Below are positions 6,700-14,879 of a stretch of DNA of 25,814 bases, piece after piece. Every line of letters begins with the position of its first letter. The first letter of the stretch is position 1. Under the pieces are notes generated by a model. The model ran no database searches, was not told where the DNA came from, and worked only from the letters and a program-made list of their open reading frames with translations. Origin of the DNA: CAYUUP01 sp964447925 (lineage in GTDB: Bacteria > Bacillota > Clostridia > Oscillospirales > Oscillospiraceae); the NCBI GenBank assembly GCA_964447925.1, contig CAYUUP010000013.1:1-25814 (forward strand), given 5' to 3'. The position numbers and the translations under genes are program-made.

Positions 6700-7533
6700 A
6701 TGAAATTTACTAAGATGCACGGCTGCGGGAATGACTATATCTATGTAGACTGCACCCGGGAAATGCTGAAAAATCCGGGAGAGTTGGCTCTCCGGCTCTC
6801 TGACCGGCGCTTCGGTATTGGCGGCGACGGCCTGATTTTGATCTGCCCCTCTGACAGGGCGGACTTCCGCATGGAGATGTACAACAACGACGGCAGCCTG
6901 GGGGCCATGTGCGGCAACGGCATTCGCTGCGTGGCCAAGTTCGTCTATGACAAGGGACTGACAAATAAAACCCGGCTGGCTATCGACACAGACAGCGGCG
7001 TTAAATACCTGGATCTGACCGTTGAAGACGGAAAGGTTGTCCTAGTTCGGGTGGATATGGGCATACCGGAGACATCCGCTGCTGCCATCCCCGTCACCGG
7101 GATGGGGGAAAACGTCATCGGCAAGCCGGTGAACATTGCCGGGCAGGAGTGGACGATGACCTGCGTCTCCATGGGGAATCCCCATGCTGTGGTCTGGACG
7201 GATGACCCGGAAAAATTGGATCTGGAAAAGATCGGCCCCCAATTTGAACACGCGCCCTTCTTCCCCGACCGGGTAAATACCGAATTTATCCAGGTGGTCA
7301 GCCCGCAGGAGCTGAAAATGCGGGTATGGGAACGGGGTGCAGGCGAGACTCTGGCCTGCGGTACAGGAACCTGTGCCGCCGCCTATGCCGCCTATCTCAA
7401 CGGGCTGGCAGGAGGTTCCGTCATTGTGCATCTCCGGGGGGGCGACCTCAGCATTGAATATGACCGGGGCAGTGGCCACATCTTTATGACCGGCCCCGCC
7501 GTCACCGTATTTGAGGGAGAGGTACAGCTCTGA
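6700..7533 (+). CDS. dapF: Diaminopimelate epimerase
   Basis: DapF interconverts LL- and meso-diaminopimelate, giving the cross-linking residue of peptidoglycan and the lysine precursor. The 277-residue length is normal. Both catalytic cysteines are present: C71 in AMCGNGIRC and C220 in ACGTGTCAA, the two-base racemase pair. The substrate loops MHGCGNDY (6-13), NNDGS (62-66) and MGNPHAV (158-164) are intact. ATG 6700 follows GGAGGGAG (6683-6690); the same frame is open further upstream only as an overlap with the preceding gene. It lies directly before murE, which uses its product, so the pair is a functional peptidoglycan unit. Confidence 0.96.
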   Translation: MKFTKMHGCGNDYIYVDCTREMLKNPGELALRLSDRRFGIGGDGLILICPSDRADFRMEMYNNDGSLGAMCGNGIRCVAKFVYDKGLTNKTRLAIDTDSGVKYLDLTVEDGKVVLVRVDMGIPETSAAAIPVTGMGENVIGKPVNIAGQEWTMTCVSMGNPHAVVWTDDPEKLDLEKIGPQFEHAPFFPDRVNTEFIQVVSPQELKMRVWERGAGETLACGTGTCAAAYAAYLNGLAGGSVIVHLRGGDLSIEYDRGSGHIFMTGPAVTVFEGEVQL

Positions 7534-7580
7534 ACCACACCCACATCGGATAGATTTCTGAAGAGAAGGAGCGTCAAACG

Positions 7581-9061
7581 ATGAAGCTGTCTGCACTTTT
7601 GGAGGGGCTGGACTACACCTTGGCACAGGGGGATATAGAGAGGGATATCTCATCTCTGGTGTACGACTCCCGGAGGGCAGGGAAGGGCAGTCTCTTTGTC
7701 TGCGTCCCCGGCGCCGTCTCCGATGGTCACAACTATCTGTCCCAGGTGATTGGCGCCGGCGCCGCTGCCGTGGTGGTGGAGCGGGAGACGCCGGAGGTGG
7801 ATTTTCCCCCCCGGCTGACCGTGGTGCGGGTGGCAGACTGCCGCCTTGCCCTGGCCCTGCTCTCTGCCGCCTGGTTCGGCCACCCCGCCAGGGAGCTTAT
7901 TACCATCGGCGTCACCGGCACCAAGGGCAAAACCACAACTACCTATATGATTCGGGATATCCTGGAAAAGGCCGGACTGCCCACCGGCCTAATGGGAACC
8001 ATCGAAGTGATTACCGGCAGCCATGGACCCCACATCCACGCCGTCAACACTACACCGGAGTCCTATGCGGTGCAGGAATACTTCCGGCAGATGGCAGACA
8101 ACGGCTGCAAGTATGTAGTGATGGAGGTATCCAGCCAGGCCATGAAGCTCCGCCGGGTGGCGGGCTTCACCTTTGATTATGGCATCTTCACCAATCTGGA
8201 GGAGGATCATATCGGCCCGGCAGAACACGCCGACATGGCAGAGTATATCGCCTGCAAGGGGATGCTCTTCCGTCAGTGCAGGGTGGGCATCGCCAACCGG
8301 GACGCGGATTATCTGGAGGAGGTTATGGCAGACCACACCTGCTCCCTAGAAACCTATGGCTTGACGCCGGAGGCTAACCTCTGGGCAGATGACATCCAGC
8401 GCATCCAGCGCCCCAGCTATCTGGGCGTCTCCTATTGCCTCCATGGGACGGAGGACTACCGGGTGGAGGTGGATGTCCCTGGCGATTTTACCGTATACAA
8501 TTCTCTGGCTGCCATCGCCCTGTGCCGTCACCTGGGCGTTTCCCGGAAAAGTGTGCTGGATGCCCTGGGCCGGGTGCAGGTGAAGGGTCGGCTGGAGATT
8601 ATCCCTACCCCGGGAGAATACACCCTGATGATCGACTACGCCCACAATGCCATGAGTCTGGAGGCTCTCTTGAAAAACATCCGCAGATATGGCCCCCAGC
8701 GGATCATTTGTCTCTTCGGCTGCGNNNNNNNNNNGGCAACCGGGCCAAAGCCAGGCGGTATGAGATGGGGGAGGTGTCCTCCCGGCTGGCTGACCTGACT
8801 GTGGTCACCTCGGACAACCCCCGGTTCGAGGAGCCGATGGATATCATAAACGATATTCTGGAGGGCGTCCACCGTGGGCCAGGGAAGTACGTCACCATTC
8901 CTGACCGAAAGGAGGCCATCGCCTACTGTATGTCCATCGGCCAGGCCGGGGACGTCATCCTGCTGGCGGGCAAGGGCCACGAAGATTACCAGGAGATCCA
9001 GGGCGAAAAGCGCCACATGGATGAGCGGGAGTTGATTGCCGATATCATTGCGGGAAGATGA
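7581..9061 (+). CDS. murE: UDP-MurNAc-tripeptide synthetase, split by an assembly gap
   Basis: MurE adds the third amino acid to UDP-MurNAc-L-Ala-D-Glu using ATP. Visible features are an N-terminal Mur ligase domain, the P-loop GVTGTKGKTTT (110-120), the NTTPES segment, VMEVSSQAM, and a C-terminal domain with DNPRFEEP. DNPR is the motif that selects meso-diaminopimelate rather than lysine, in agreement with the adjacent dapF. The frame breaks at the 10 Ns (8725-8734): sequence before them ends in FGC and sequence after them resumes in another frame with GNRAK. The family motif FGCGGNR is restored if the true gap is two bases. AAGGAG (7566-7571) precedes ATG 7581. Treat it as intact in the organism. 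Confidence 0.93.
8725..8734. other. Assembly gap (10 N)
   Basis: Ten undetermined bases inside murE. The reading frame on the two sides is incompatible with exactly ten bases. A gap of two bases fits both the frame and the conserved FGCGGNR motif, so the Ns are a placeholder rather than a measured length. Confidence 0.95.
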
Positions 9062-9089
9062 CTCCGCTAAGTAAAGGAGTGAATGCGGC

Positions 9090-10328
9090 GTGTACAACGC
9101 GGAGCTGATCGCCGTGGGGACGGAGCTGCTGCTGGGCAGCATCGCCAACACCGATGGGCAGATGCTCGCCAAAGAGCTGTCCGCCCTGGGCATCGGCGTC
9201 TATTATCAGACCGTGGTAGGAGATAATCCGAAGCGGCTGGCGGGAGCCGTGGAGCTTGCAAAAAGCCGGGCGGATATCCTCATTACCACCGGAGGCCTAG
9301 GCCCTACCTGCGATGACCTGACCAAGAACGTCTTGGCGGACTGCTTTGGGCTGAAATTAGTCTCACATCATGAGAGCGAAGACCGGATTCGATCCTATTT
9401 TGCCGGGATCGGCAGAACTATGACTGAAAATAATCTCCGGCAGGCCATGCTGCCGGAGGACTGTACTGTACTGAAAAACGACTGGGGAACCGCCCCTGGC
9501 TGCGCTTTTTCCGCCCAAGGGAAGCATGTGCTGATGCTGCCCGGCCCGCCCAGGGAGTGCGGCCCCATGTTCCGGATATATGGCATTCCCTACCTTCACG
9601 CCCAGGGGCTGACGGAAGGACAAATCATTTCCCGGACGCTGAAGCTCTTTGGCATTGGGGAATCCGCTATGGAGGCCCGGCTGCCGGCCGAGTTGGTGGA
9701 CTGCCCGAATCCCACCCTGGCTCCCTATGCGAAGTTCGGGGAAACGGAGCTGCGAATCACCGCCCGGTGCGCCTCCCAGGAGGAGGGGGCAGCCCTTATT
9801 GCCCCGGTAGAGGCCCAGCTGCGGGATATCTTCGGTTCACTGATTTACGGCGTAAACGTGACATCCCTGGAGGAAGCTGTCTCTCGGCTGTTGCGGCAGC
9901 GGGGGCTGACACTCTCGGCGGCGGAGTCCTGCACTGGCGGGCTGCTGTCCAAACGGATGACTGACCTTCCCGGTGCCACCGATGTGTTCCGCGGCGGGGT
10001 GGTGTGCTACACCAACGATTTGAAGGCGGATGTGCTGGGAGTCTCCCGTAAAACACTGAGACAATTTGGCCCCGTCTCAAGTCAGTGCGCCCGGGAGCTG
10101 GCAGAGGGCTGCCGACAGCTCTGCGGCAGTGATCTGGCCATCGCCATCACCGGCCTGGCAGGGGCGGCGGGGGATGATTTTGGCACTCCCGGCGGCCGGG
10201 TATATATCGCCCTCGCCGATGGCAGAGACTGTCAGGTGAAGACCTGCGACTTCGGCCATGAGAGGGAACGGGTAAGGCAGATGGCTGCCCACACCGGGTT
10301 GGATATGGTGCGGAGATGGCTGGACTGA
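9090..10328 (+). CDS. cinA: CinA family protein (nicotinamide-nucleotide amidohydrolase)
   Basis: This two-domain protein of 412 residues is of the CinA type. The N-terminal MoaB-like domain (1-170) carries AVGTELLLG (8-16), TTGGLGPTCDDLT (66-78) and LPGPPREC (150-157) and is linked to ADP-ribose pyrophosphatase activity. The C-terminal PncC domain (about 255-412) carries SAAESCTGGLLS (276-287) and ITGLAGAAG (353-361) and deamidates nicotinamide mononucleotide to recycle pyridine nucleotide. The usual AGP in that last motif reads AGA here, a small deviation. The start is GTG 9090, ten bases after AAGGAG (9074-9079). It follows murE by 28 bases and is likely cotranscribed. In competent bacteria cinA is induced with DNA uptake; nothing here shows that link. 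Confidence 0.95.
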   Translation: MYNAELIAVGTELLLGSIANTDGQMLAKELSALGIGVYYQTVVGDNPKRLAGAVELAKSRADILITTGGLGPTCDDLTKNVLADCFGLKLVSHHESEDRIRSYFAGIGRTMTENNLRQAMLPEDCTVLKNDWGTAPGCAFSAQGKHVLMLPGPPRECGPMFRIYGIPYLHAQGLTEGQIISRTLKLFGIGESAMEARLPAELVDCPNPTLAPYAKFGETELRITARCASQEEGAALIAPVEAQLRDIFGSLIYGVNVTSLEEAVSRLLRQRGLTLSAAESCTGGLLSKRMTDLPGATDVFRGGVVCYTNDLKADVLGVSRKTLRQFGPVSSQCARELAEGCRQLCGSDLAIAITGLAGAAGDDFGTPGGRVYIALADGRDCQVKTCDFGHERERVRQMAAHTGLDMVRRWLD

Positions 10329-10358
10329 TGCCGCATGTGGCCTTAACGGTTTTATGAC

Positions 10359-10399
10359 ACAAAACGGGGCCGGCCCGATTGGCTGGCCCCGTTGCTTTT
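10359..10399. terminator. Bidirectional terminator between cinA and the kinase-like gene
   Basis: AACGGGGCC (10363-10371) pairs with GGCCCCGTT (10385-10393) and the stem extends inward four more pairs to about 13. GCTTTTA follows on the plus strand and TTTTG on the minus strand, so it can end both converging transcripts. Confidence 0.85.
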
Positions 10400-11000
10400 A
10401 ATCATCGTAAAATTCTGCCCGTACCAGTGCGCAGAGGAATTTTGCTGCCTTATCAGTTCCGAAGCGACTGCTGTCGATCATCACATGGCGGTAGTCAAAC
10501 TCTTCACGGACGCCCTCGCAGCAGCGGAGTCGGTAGATCTCCCGGGAACGGTCAACCTCCCGGATGGAACGGCGGGCGGTTTTCTCGTCCATCTCCAGAT
10601 AGTCGATGCAGTTCTGCACCCGCGCCTCTACCGGGGCATAGAGAAAAATATTGAGACAGCGGGGATGATCCTTCAGCACCGCATCAGCGCAGCGGCCTAC
10701 GATGATACAGGACTCACGGTTTGCCATGTCACGAATGATATTGGCCTGAATGTCGAAAATCTCCCGCCGGGTACTCATCAGACTCAATCCTAAGGGATAC
10801 TGTGTCCGGGCGGCAAAGCGGGAAGCGGCTTTCTCCTCCAGCTCCCCCACCTCCGGGATGGGGACACCCATCCGTTTGGCGGTTTGCTCCACAATATCCC
10901 GGTCATAAAAGGGAATATTTAACTCCTGCGACATCTTGGAGGCGATGGTTCTGCCCATGGCTGCAAACTGCCGGGAGATGGTGACAACATAGTTTTCCAT
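10398..11000 (-). CDS. Cytidylate kinase-like protein, copy 1
   Basis: This 200-residue P-loop protein belongs to the cytidylate-kinase-like family. The phosphate-binding segment is ISRQFAAMGRTIA (8-20), less glycine-rich than the usual SRQxGSGGR. It is followed by IPFYDRDI (29-36), an IIVGRCAD strand (99-106) and the R-rich lid region KTARRSIREVDRSR (140-153). ATG 11000 has AGAGG eight bases upstream. It lies 57 bases after the last permease gene with no terminator between, so it probably belongs to the amino-acid importer transcript. The substrate is not established for this subfamily; true CMP kinase (Cmk) is usually encoded elsewhere. A paralogue lies at 19594-20199. Confidence 0.8.
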   Translation of the reverse strand: MENYVVTISRQFAAMGRTIASKMSQELNIPFYDRDIVEQTAKRMGVPIPEVGELEEKAASRFAARTQYPLGLSLMSTRREIFDIQANIIRDMANRESCIIVGRCADAVLKDHPRCLNIFLYAPVEARVQNCIDYLEMDEKTARRSIREVDRSREIYRLRCCEGVREEFDYRHVMIDSSRFGTDKAAKFLCALVRAEFYDD

Positions 11001-11057
11001 AGAATCAACCTCTCTTGCCTTGATCCCCAGCCACCCAGAGCGGCGGGGACGTTGTTT

Positions 11058-11816
11058 TTACTGTGCCACTGCCGGGGCCTTCCGCCTGCGCTTCTGCATG
11101 GAACGCACCACACAGGACAGGGTGAAGTTGATAATGAAATAGATAATGAAGGCCACACCGAACAGCACAAAGACATCGGTAACATTGACGGTGGCCTGGC
11201 CGGTATAGTTATAAGCTACGCTCATAATGCGCCGGATGCGGGCCATCAGTTCAATGATGGCCAGATTTGCCAGATAAGAGGAGTCCTTAATGGTGGTGAT
11301 GACCTGACTCAGAAGGGTGGGGATAATGTTGCGGTAGGCCTGGGGGAGAACGATGTAGACCATGATCTGCACGATGTTGAAGCCCTGGGAGTGGCCCGCC
11401 TCAAACTGACCGGCGGCCACGGAGTTGAGTCCGCCCCGGACAATCTCCGCAATGACAGAGGAGGTGAAGAGTACCAGCGCCACCACGCCCTTGAACAGCA
11501 GGGACATCTCTGCGCTGGAGAGGCCCAGCATTGCCTGCTTGAAAAAGGGCGGCGTGGGGAAAAAAACCAGACAGATAAAAATCCACAGCAGAAGTGGGGT
11601 GTTGCGGAAGACCTCAATGTAAGCGGTAGCGAGCCACTTGAAGATACGGGTACGTCCGGTGCAGTAGTTCCGGGCCAGGGCCAGAATGCTGCCCAGCACG
11701 ATGCCGATGACCACCGCCAGCACGGAGATGACCAGCGTAAAAACCACGCCCTTCAAAATATAGAGCAGCAGCGCACCGTTTGACAGCATGGACAGGCTGG
11801 CTTGCAGATTGCTCAT
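11058..11816 (-). CDS. Polar amino-acid ABC transporter permease
   Basis: This 252-residue inner-membrane permease is of the HisM/GlnP type. An N-terminal hydrophobic segment (about 16-46), RNTPLLLWIFICLVFF (70-85) and further helices to about 235 give five or six membrane spans. The cytoplasmic EAA loop, EAGHSQGFNIVQIMVYIVLP, docks the ATPase. A basic tail follows. ATG 11816 overlaps the preceding permease stop as ATGA, so the two subunits are translationally coupled and probably form a heterodimer. The substrate is not readable from the permease; it is a member of the polar amino-acid uptake class. Confidence 0.92.
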   Translation of the reverse strand: MSNLQASLSMLSNGALLLYILKGVVFTLVISVLAVVIGIVLGSILALARNYCTGRTRIFKWLATAYIEVFRNTPLLLWIFICLVFFPTPPFFKQAMLGLSSAEMSLLFKGVVALVLFTSSVIAEIVRGGLNSVAAGQFEAGHSQGFNIVQIMVYIVLPQAYRNIIPTLLSQVITTIKDSSYLANLAIIELMARIRRIMSVAYNYTGQATVNVTDVFVLFGVAFIIYFIINFTLSCVVRSMQKRRRKAPAVAQ

Positions 11817-12541
11817 GCGCCCACCTCCTCTTCAGCGCTGGAAGCTGCCGCAATCGTCTGCCACTGTTCCCGCTTCTTCAGCGAGGTCTCCCAGGCACTG
11901 GCCAGGGAGGACAGGGGAAAGCAGATGATGAAAAAGATGATGCCGCAGACTACATAGGCGGGGGCGTAGGCGCCGCCGGTGGTTGCGCCGGTAACAAAGC
12001 TATAGGTTACGGAGATCAAATCAGAGCCGCCGATGATGTAGAGACAGGAGGTATTTTTGATTAGATTTACCACCTGATTCACCATGGGGGGCAGAATGAT
12101 CTTGATGCTCTGGGGCAGGATAATGTGGTACATCATGCCGCCATAGCCGAAGCCCTGGGAGCGGGCAGCCTCAAACTGTCCCACCGGAATGGACTGGATA
12201 CCTGCCCGGATGACCTCAGACATATAGGCCCCGTGGTAGATGCCCAGGGAAATCATGCCGGTGTACAGGATGCCGATGCTGTGGCCGGAAAAGGCCAGCA
12301 CGTAGTACAAAAAGCAGAGCTGCACCACCACAGGGGTGTTTTGGATGAATTCCACATAGACCCGGGCGATGCCCCGCAGCACCCTTTTCCCGCTGGTGGC
12401 CATCAGTCCAAAAATAATGCCCAGAACGAGGGCCAACAACAGGCCCACCACAGCGGTGGCCACTGTGGTGACAAGTCCCTTCAGGAAGGCCGCCCGGTAG
12501 GCCCATATCTTTGCCCAGGAGGCCGCATAGAACAATCCCAA
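11813..12541 (-). CDS. Polar amino-acid ABC transporter permease
   Basis: This 242-residue HisQ/HisM-type permease partners the next gene. It carries FIQNTPVVVQLCFLYYVLAF in the second span and the EAA loop EAARSQGFGYGGMMYHIILP, with the usual glycine after EAAxxQ. The start TTG 12541 lies ten bases after AGGAG, and no ATG or GTG in that frame has a better site. A gap of 229 bases containing two hairpins separates it from the binding-protein gene. The weak TTG start and the hairpins would keep permease output below that of the binding protein, a common arrangement in ABC importers. Confidence 0.9.
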   Translation of the reverse strand: MGLFYAASWAKIWAYRAAFLKGLVTTVATAVVGLLLALVLGIIFGLMATSGKRVLRGIARVYVEFIQNTPVVVQLCFLYYVLAFSGHSIGILYTGMISLGIYHGAYMSEVIRAGIQSIPVGQFEAARSQGFGYGGMMYHIILPQSIKIILPPMVNQVVNLIKNTSCLYIIGGSDLISVTYSFVTGATTGGAYAPAYVVCGIIFFIICFPLSSLASAWETSLKKREQWQTIAAASSAEEEVGA

Positions 12542-12692
12542 CTCTGCTCAACTCCTCTGAATTTCTGAATATCCGGTTCCCCGGAGGTTCGGCCCTGCGC
12601 CGGATCCTCTCACCTGCAAAGCTGCAATATGCGACGATCTCAGATGCAAACCGGAGATATAAAACACAATTGATTTGCATTTGAGAGGGCCG

Positions 12693-12739
12693 CTTACCGT
12701 CGGTAAGTCCTCCCTGGCCTCCCCCTGTTGGGGGAGGCC
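12693..12739. other. Intercistronic hairpin pair between binding protein and permeases
   Basis: CTTACCG (12693-12699) and CGGTAAG (12701-12707) form a near-continuous palindrome. Next to it GGCCTCCCCC (12716-12725) and GGGGGAGGCC (12730-12739) form a perfect 10-pair stem with a four-base loop. On the minus strand, the direction of the operon, no T-run follows, so it probably protects the binding-protein mRNA end rather than terminating fully. A TTTT follows on the plus strand. No gene is seen in 12542-12770. Confidence 0.7.
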
Positions 12740-12770
12740 TTTTGGAAAAGGAGTGGAATCAGTAAAAGGC

Positions 12771-13673
12771 TCAGTCGATTCCGTTGCTTTCAATCAAGCT
12801 GGCAATGGTTCCATCCTCCAGCCAGCCGGTAATCAGCTCCTCACACAAGGTGGAGAGTCCGGAACCCTTGGTGGTGGCGATGCCGTACTCCTGGGGGGCG
12901 AACTCAGCATCAATGTAGGAGCGGCTGTCGGTGTTATAGATGGACAGGATGGACTTATCCACGCAGAAGGCCTGCACTTCATTGGCAGACAGGGCAGTGG
13001 AGATAGCGGGATAGTCATCATACTGCTGGAAGGAGACGCCTTCGGTCCAGGTGGTGGCATCAAAGGTCTCGGTGTTGAAGTCTGCGCCTTGAATTATACC
13101 GTTGTCAATGAGAGCCTGCACCAGTGCCCGGGCGGAGGTAGAACCGGAGGAGACGCCTACCACTGCGCTGTGATCCACCAGATCCTGGAGGGTGGCGATA
13201 CCGGAGGAGTTTTCTACCAGCACGGAGACGTAGTCGGTGTAGTAGGCGGTGGTGAAGTCCCAGCTCTCCTTCCGTTCATCTGTAATGGTGAAGGTGGCCA
13301 GCACACAGTTGATGCCGCCGTTATCCAGCAGCTCTGTACGGGTGGCGGCGGTGACAGTGGTAAATTCCACATCAACGCCTAAGTAGTCTGCAATCATGTT
13401 CGCCAGGTCGATCTCCAGGCCGGAGCGCTCACCGGTGAGCGTGTCCTCATAGCCAAAGCCTTCTACGGCGTCCTTCACGCCGACCTTCAGAACGCCGGCG
13501 TTCACGATGGCCTGCACATCATCACCATATGCGGCTGCGTCAAAGTTAACAGTGGAATTGGAATTCTCACTGCTGTCGGGATTAGAATTGCTGTTGCTGC
13601 CGCCGCAAGCTGTCAGGGCAAATACCATAGCCAAGGCCGAAAGCAGGGCAAAGACCTTCTTGATTTTGTTCAT
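12771..13673 (-). CDS. Amino-acid ABC transporter substrate-binding lipoprotein
   Basis: This 300-residue extracellular receptor is of the family 3 solute-binding class. MNKIKKVFALLSALAMVFAL is a lipoprotein signal peptide, and the lipobox LTAC places the lipid-anchored cysteine at position 23. A Ser/Asn-rich linker (25-42) leads to the two-lobed domain. It carries the family pattern of LKVGVKDAVEGFGYED near the start of lobe 1, GLEIDLANMIADYLGVDVEF, and VVGVSSGSTSA in the second lobe. ATG 13673 has AAGGAGG eight bases upstream; the longer frame is rejected. It lies between the ATPase and permease genes of the same importer. Ligand identity cannot be assigned from sequence alone. Confidence 0.93.
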   Translation of the reverse strand: MNKIKKVFALLSALAMVFALTACGGSNSNSNPDSSENSNSTVNFDAAAYGDDVQAIVNAGVLKVGVKDAVEGFGYEDTLTGERSGLEIDLANMIADYLGVDVEFTTVTAATRTELLDNGGINCVLATFTITDERKESWDFTTAYYTDYVSVLVENSSGIATLQDLVDHSAVVGVSSGSTSARALVQALIDNGIIQGADFNTETFDATTWTEGVSFQQYDDYPAISTALSANEVQAFCVDKSILSIYNTDSRSYIDAEFAPQEYGIATTKGSGLSTLCEELITGWLEDGTIASLIESNGID

Positions 13674-13755
13674 TAAAGTGTCCTCCTTATAAAAATGTGT
13701 TATATGACTCATGCGCATTCCCATGGCCGGGGCTGTGCAAAAATCAACGGGATAG

Positions 13756-14478
13756 TCACCGGATAATCTTTCCCAGGAACTGCTTTACCCGCTCATGCTG
13801 GGGATTGGTAAAGAAGTGTTCCGGGGTTCCCTCCTCCAGAATCTGGCCGTCTGCCATAAAGACCACCCGGTCGGCCACCTGACGGGCAAAGCCCATCTCG
13901 TGGGTGACAACCACCATGGTGATACTTTCTTTGGCCAGCTTGATCATGACGTCCAGCACCTCCTGAATGGTCTCCGGATCCAGGGCGGATGTCGGCTCGT
14001 CAAAGAGGATGATCTTAGTCTGGGCGCAAAGCGCCCGTGCGATGGCGATACGCTGCTGCTGACCGCCAGAAAGCGTGGTGGGATATACGTGAGCCTTATC
14101 CGTCAGGCCCACCACGTCCAGATAGTGATAGGCCAGATCTTCTGCCTCCTGCCTGCTCTTGTGGTGCAGCTTTGTGGGAGCCAGAGTCAGATTTTTCAGC
14201 ACGGTCATATGGGGATAGAGGTTGAACTGCTGGAATACCATGGAAGTGGTCTCCCGCACCAGCTTAGTCTTGTTTTTGTGCGTCAGCTCTACGCCGTTGA
14301 TGTACACATGGCCGGAAGTCGGCTCTCCCAAGAAGTTCATGCAGCGGATGCAGGTGGACTTGCCGGAACCGGACGGCCCGATAATGACCAGCTTTTCGCC
14401 CTCTTTCACCTCCAGGTTGATATCCTTCAGGACGTGCAGCTCGCCGAAATACTTATTGACATTTTCCAGCTTGATCAT
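13756..14478 (-). CDS. Polar amino-acid ABC transporter ATPase
   Basis: This 240-residue ATPase is of the GlnQ/HisP type. The Walker A is GPSGSGKST (34-42), the Q-loop is FQQFNLYPH (82-90), the signature LSGGQQQR (136-143), the Walker B IILFDEPTS (156-164) and the H-loop VTHEMGFAR (191-199). Length and all catalytic motifs are normal. ATG 14478 follows a GGGAGAG site. It is the first gene of the importer operon, 73 bases after the predicted start point, with the binding protein, two permeases and a kinase-like gene downstream. Confidence 0.95.
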   Translation of the reverse strand: MIKLENVNKYFGELHVLKDINLEVKEGEKLVIIGPSGSGKSTCIRCMNFLGEPTSGHVYINGVELTHKNKTKLVRETTSMVFQQFNLYPHMTVLKNLTLAPTKLHHKSRQEAEDLAYHYLDVVGLTDKAHVYPTTLSGGQQQRIAIARALCAQTKIILFDEPTSALDPETIQEVLDVMIKLAKESITMVVVTHEMGFARQVADRVVFMADGQILEEGTPEHFFTNPQHERVKQFLGKIIR

Positions 14479-14514
14479 ACAGTCGCTCTCCCGTCTTTCG
14501 CAGATTTCAATATC

Positions 14515-14555
14515 AAAAAGCGCCCTGCAGTAAATACACAGCGCCTCGCTTTTTT
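14515..14555 (-). promoter_or_regulatory. Terminator-like leader hairpin of the amino-acid importer
   Basis: AAAAAGCG (14515-14522) and CGCTTTTT (14547-14554) are perfectly complementary, with further GCGC/GCGC and CTG/CAG pairing inside. On the minus strand the 3' arm is followed by TTTTTGATATT before the glnQ-type gene. It starts almost exactly at the predicted transcription start. An attenuator is possible; it matches no riboswitch or T-box that I recognise, and there is no T-box GGGTGG-type segment. Confidence 0.5.
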
Positions 14556-14557
14556 AC

Positions 14558-14586
14558 ATTATACAATAGTTTCTCTGCCCTGTCAA
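14558..14586 (-). promoter_or_regulatory. Consensus promoter of the amino-acid importer operon
   Basis: On the minus strand TTGACA (14581-14586) and TATAAT (14558-14563) are separated by exactly 17 bases, a perfect sigma-A consensus. Upstream DNA (14600-14780) is AT-rich and holds a seven-pair inverted repeat TGAATAT/ATATTCA (14710-14716, 14730-14736). I see no gene between 14479 and 14879. Confidence 0.88.
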
Positions 14587-14781
14587 GAAAAAAGGGCAAA
14601 AAGCTGCAAGTTCATTTTCTGGAAAATTCATATCAGCAGACGGGGTGTGACAAAATTCGGGATATCTCTTGCTTGATTCGCTGGCATAATTGCGTTTTGC
14701 AAAAATTTTTGAATATCAAAACATATGGAATATTCATTTAGGGGCAAAGCGACTGTGCGTGGAGGAGGAGATCCGATCCCC

Positions 14782-14826
14782 TTGATTCTGAAAAGCACCG
14801 ACAGAGCCGGTGCTTTCCAGAATCAA
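14782..14826. terminator. Long inverted repeat, probable terminator of the rpmH-jag operon
   Basis: Arms 14782-14800 and 14808-14826 pair at 18 of 19 positions around a seven-base loop. On the minus strand the inner part reads AAAGCACCG-loop-CGGTGCTTTT, a classic terminator core with a four-base T-run that is itself embedded in the longer stem. Confidence 0.7.
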
Positions 14827-14836
14827 CAAATAGCAG

Positions 14837-14863
14837 CAGGGCCGCCCCAAAGGAGCGGCCCTG
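14837..14863 (-). terminator. First hairpin after jag
   Basis: CAGGGCCGC (14837-14845) and GCGGCCCTG (14855-14863) form a nine-pair stem 17 bases after the jag stop. No T-run follows, so it probably works together with the longer inverted repeat 11 bases downstream on the minus strand. Confidence 0.6.
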
Positions 14864-14879
14864 TTATCTATCCTGCGAT

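Noticed and set aside
14479..14879. T-box or S-box riboswitch upstream of the amino-acid importer
   Set aside because: The leader is only about 73 bases and lacks the T-box and other known riboswitch motifs.
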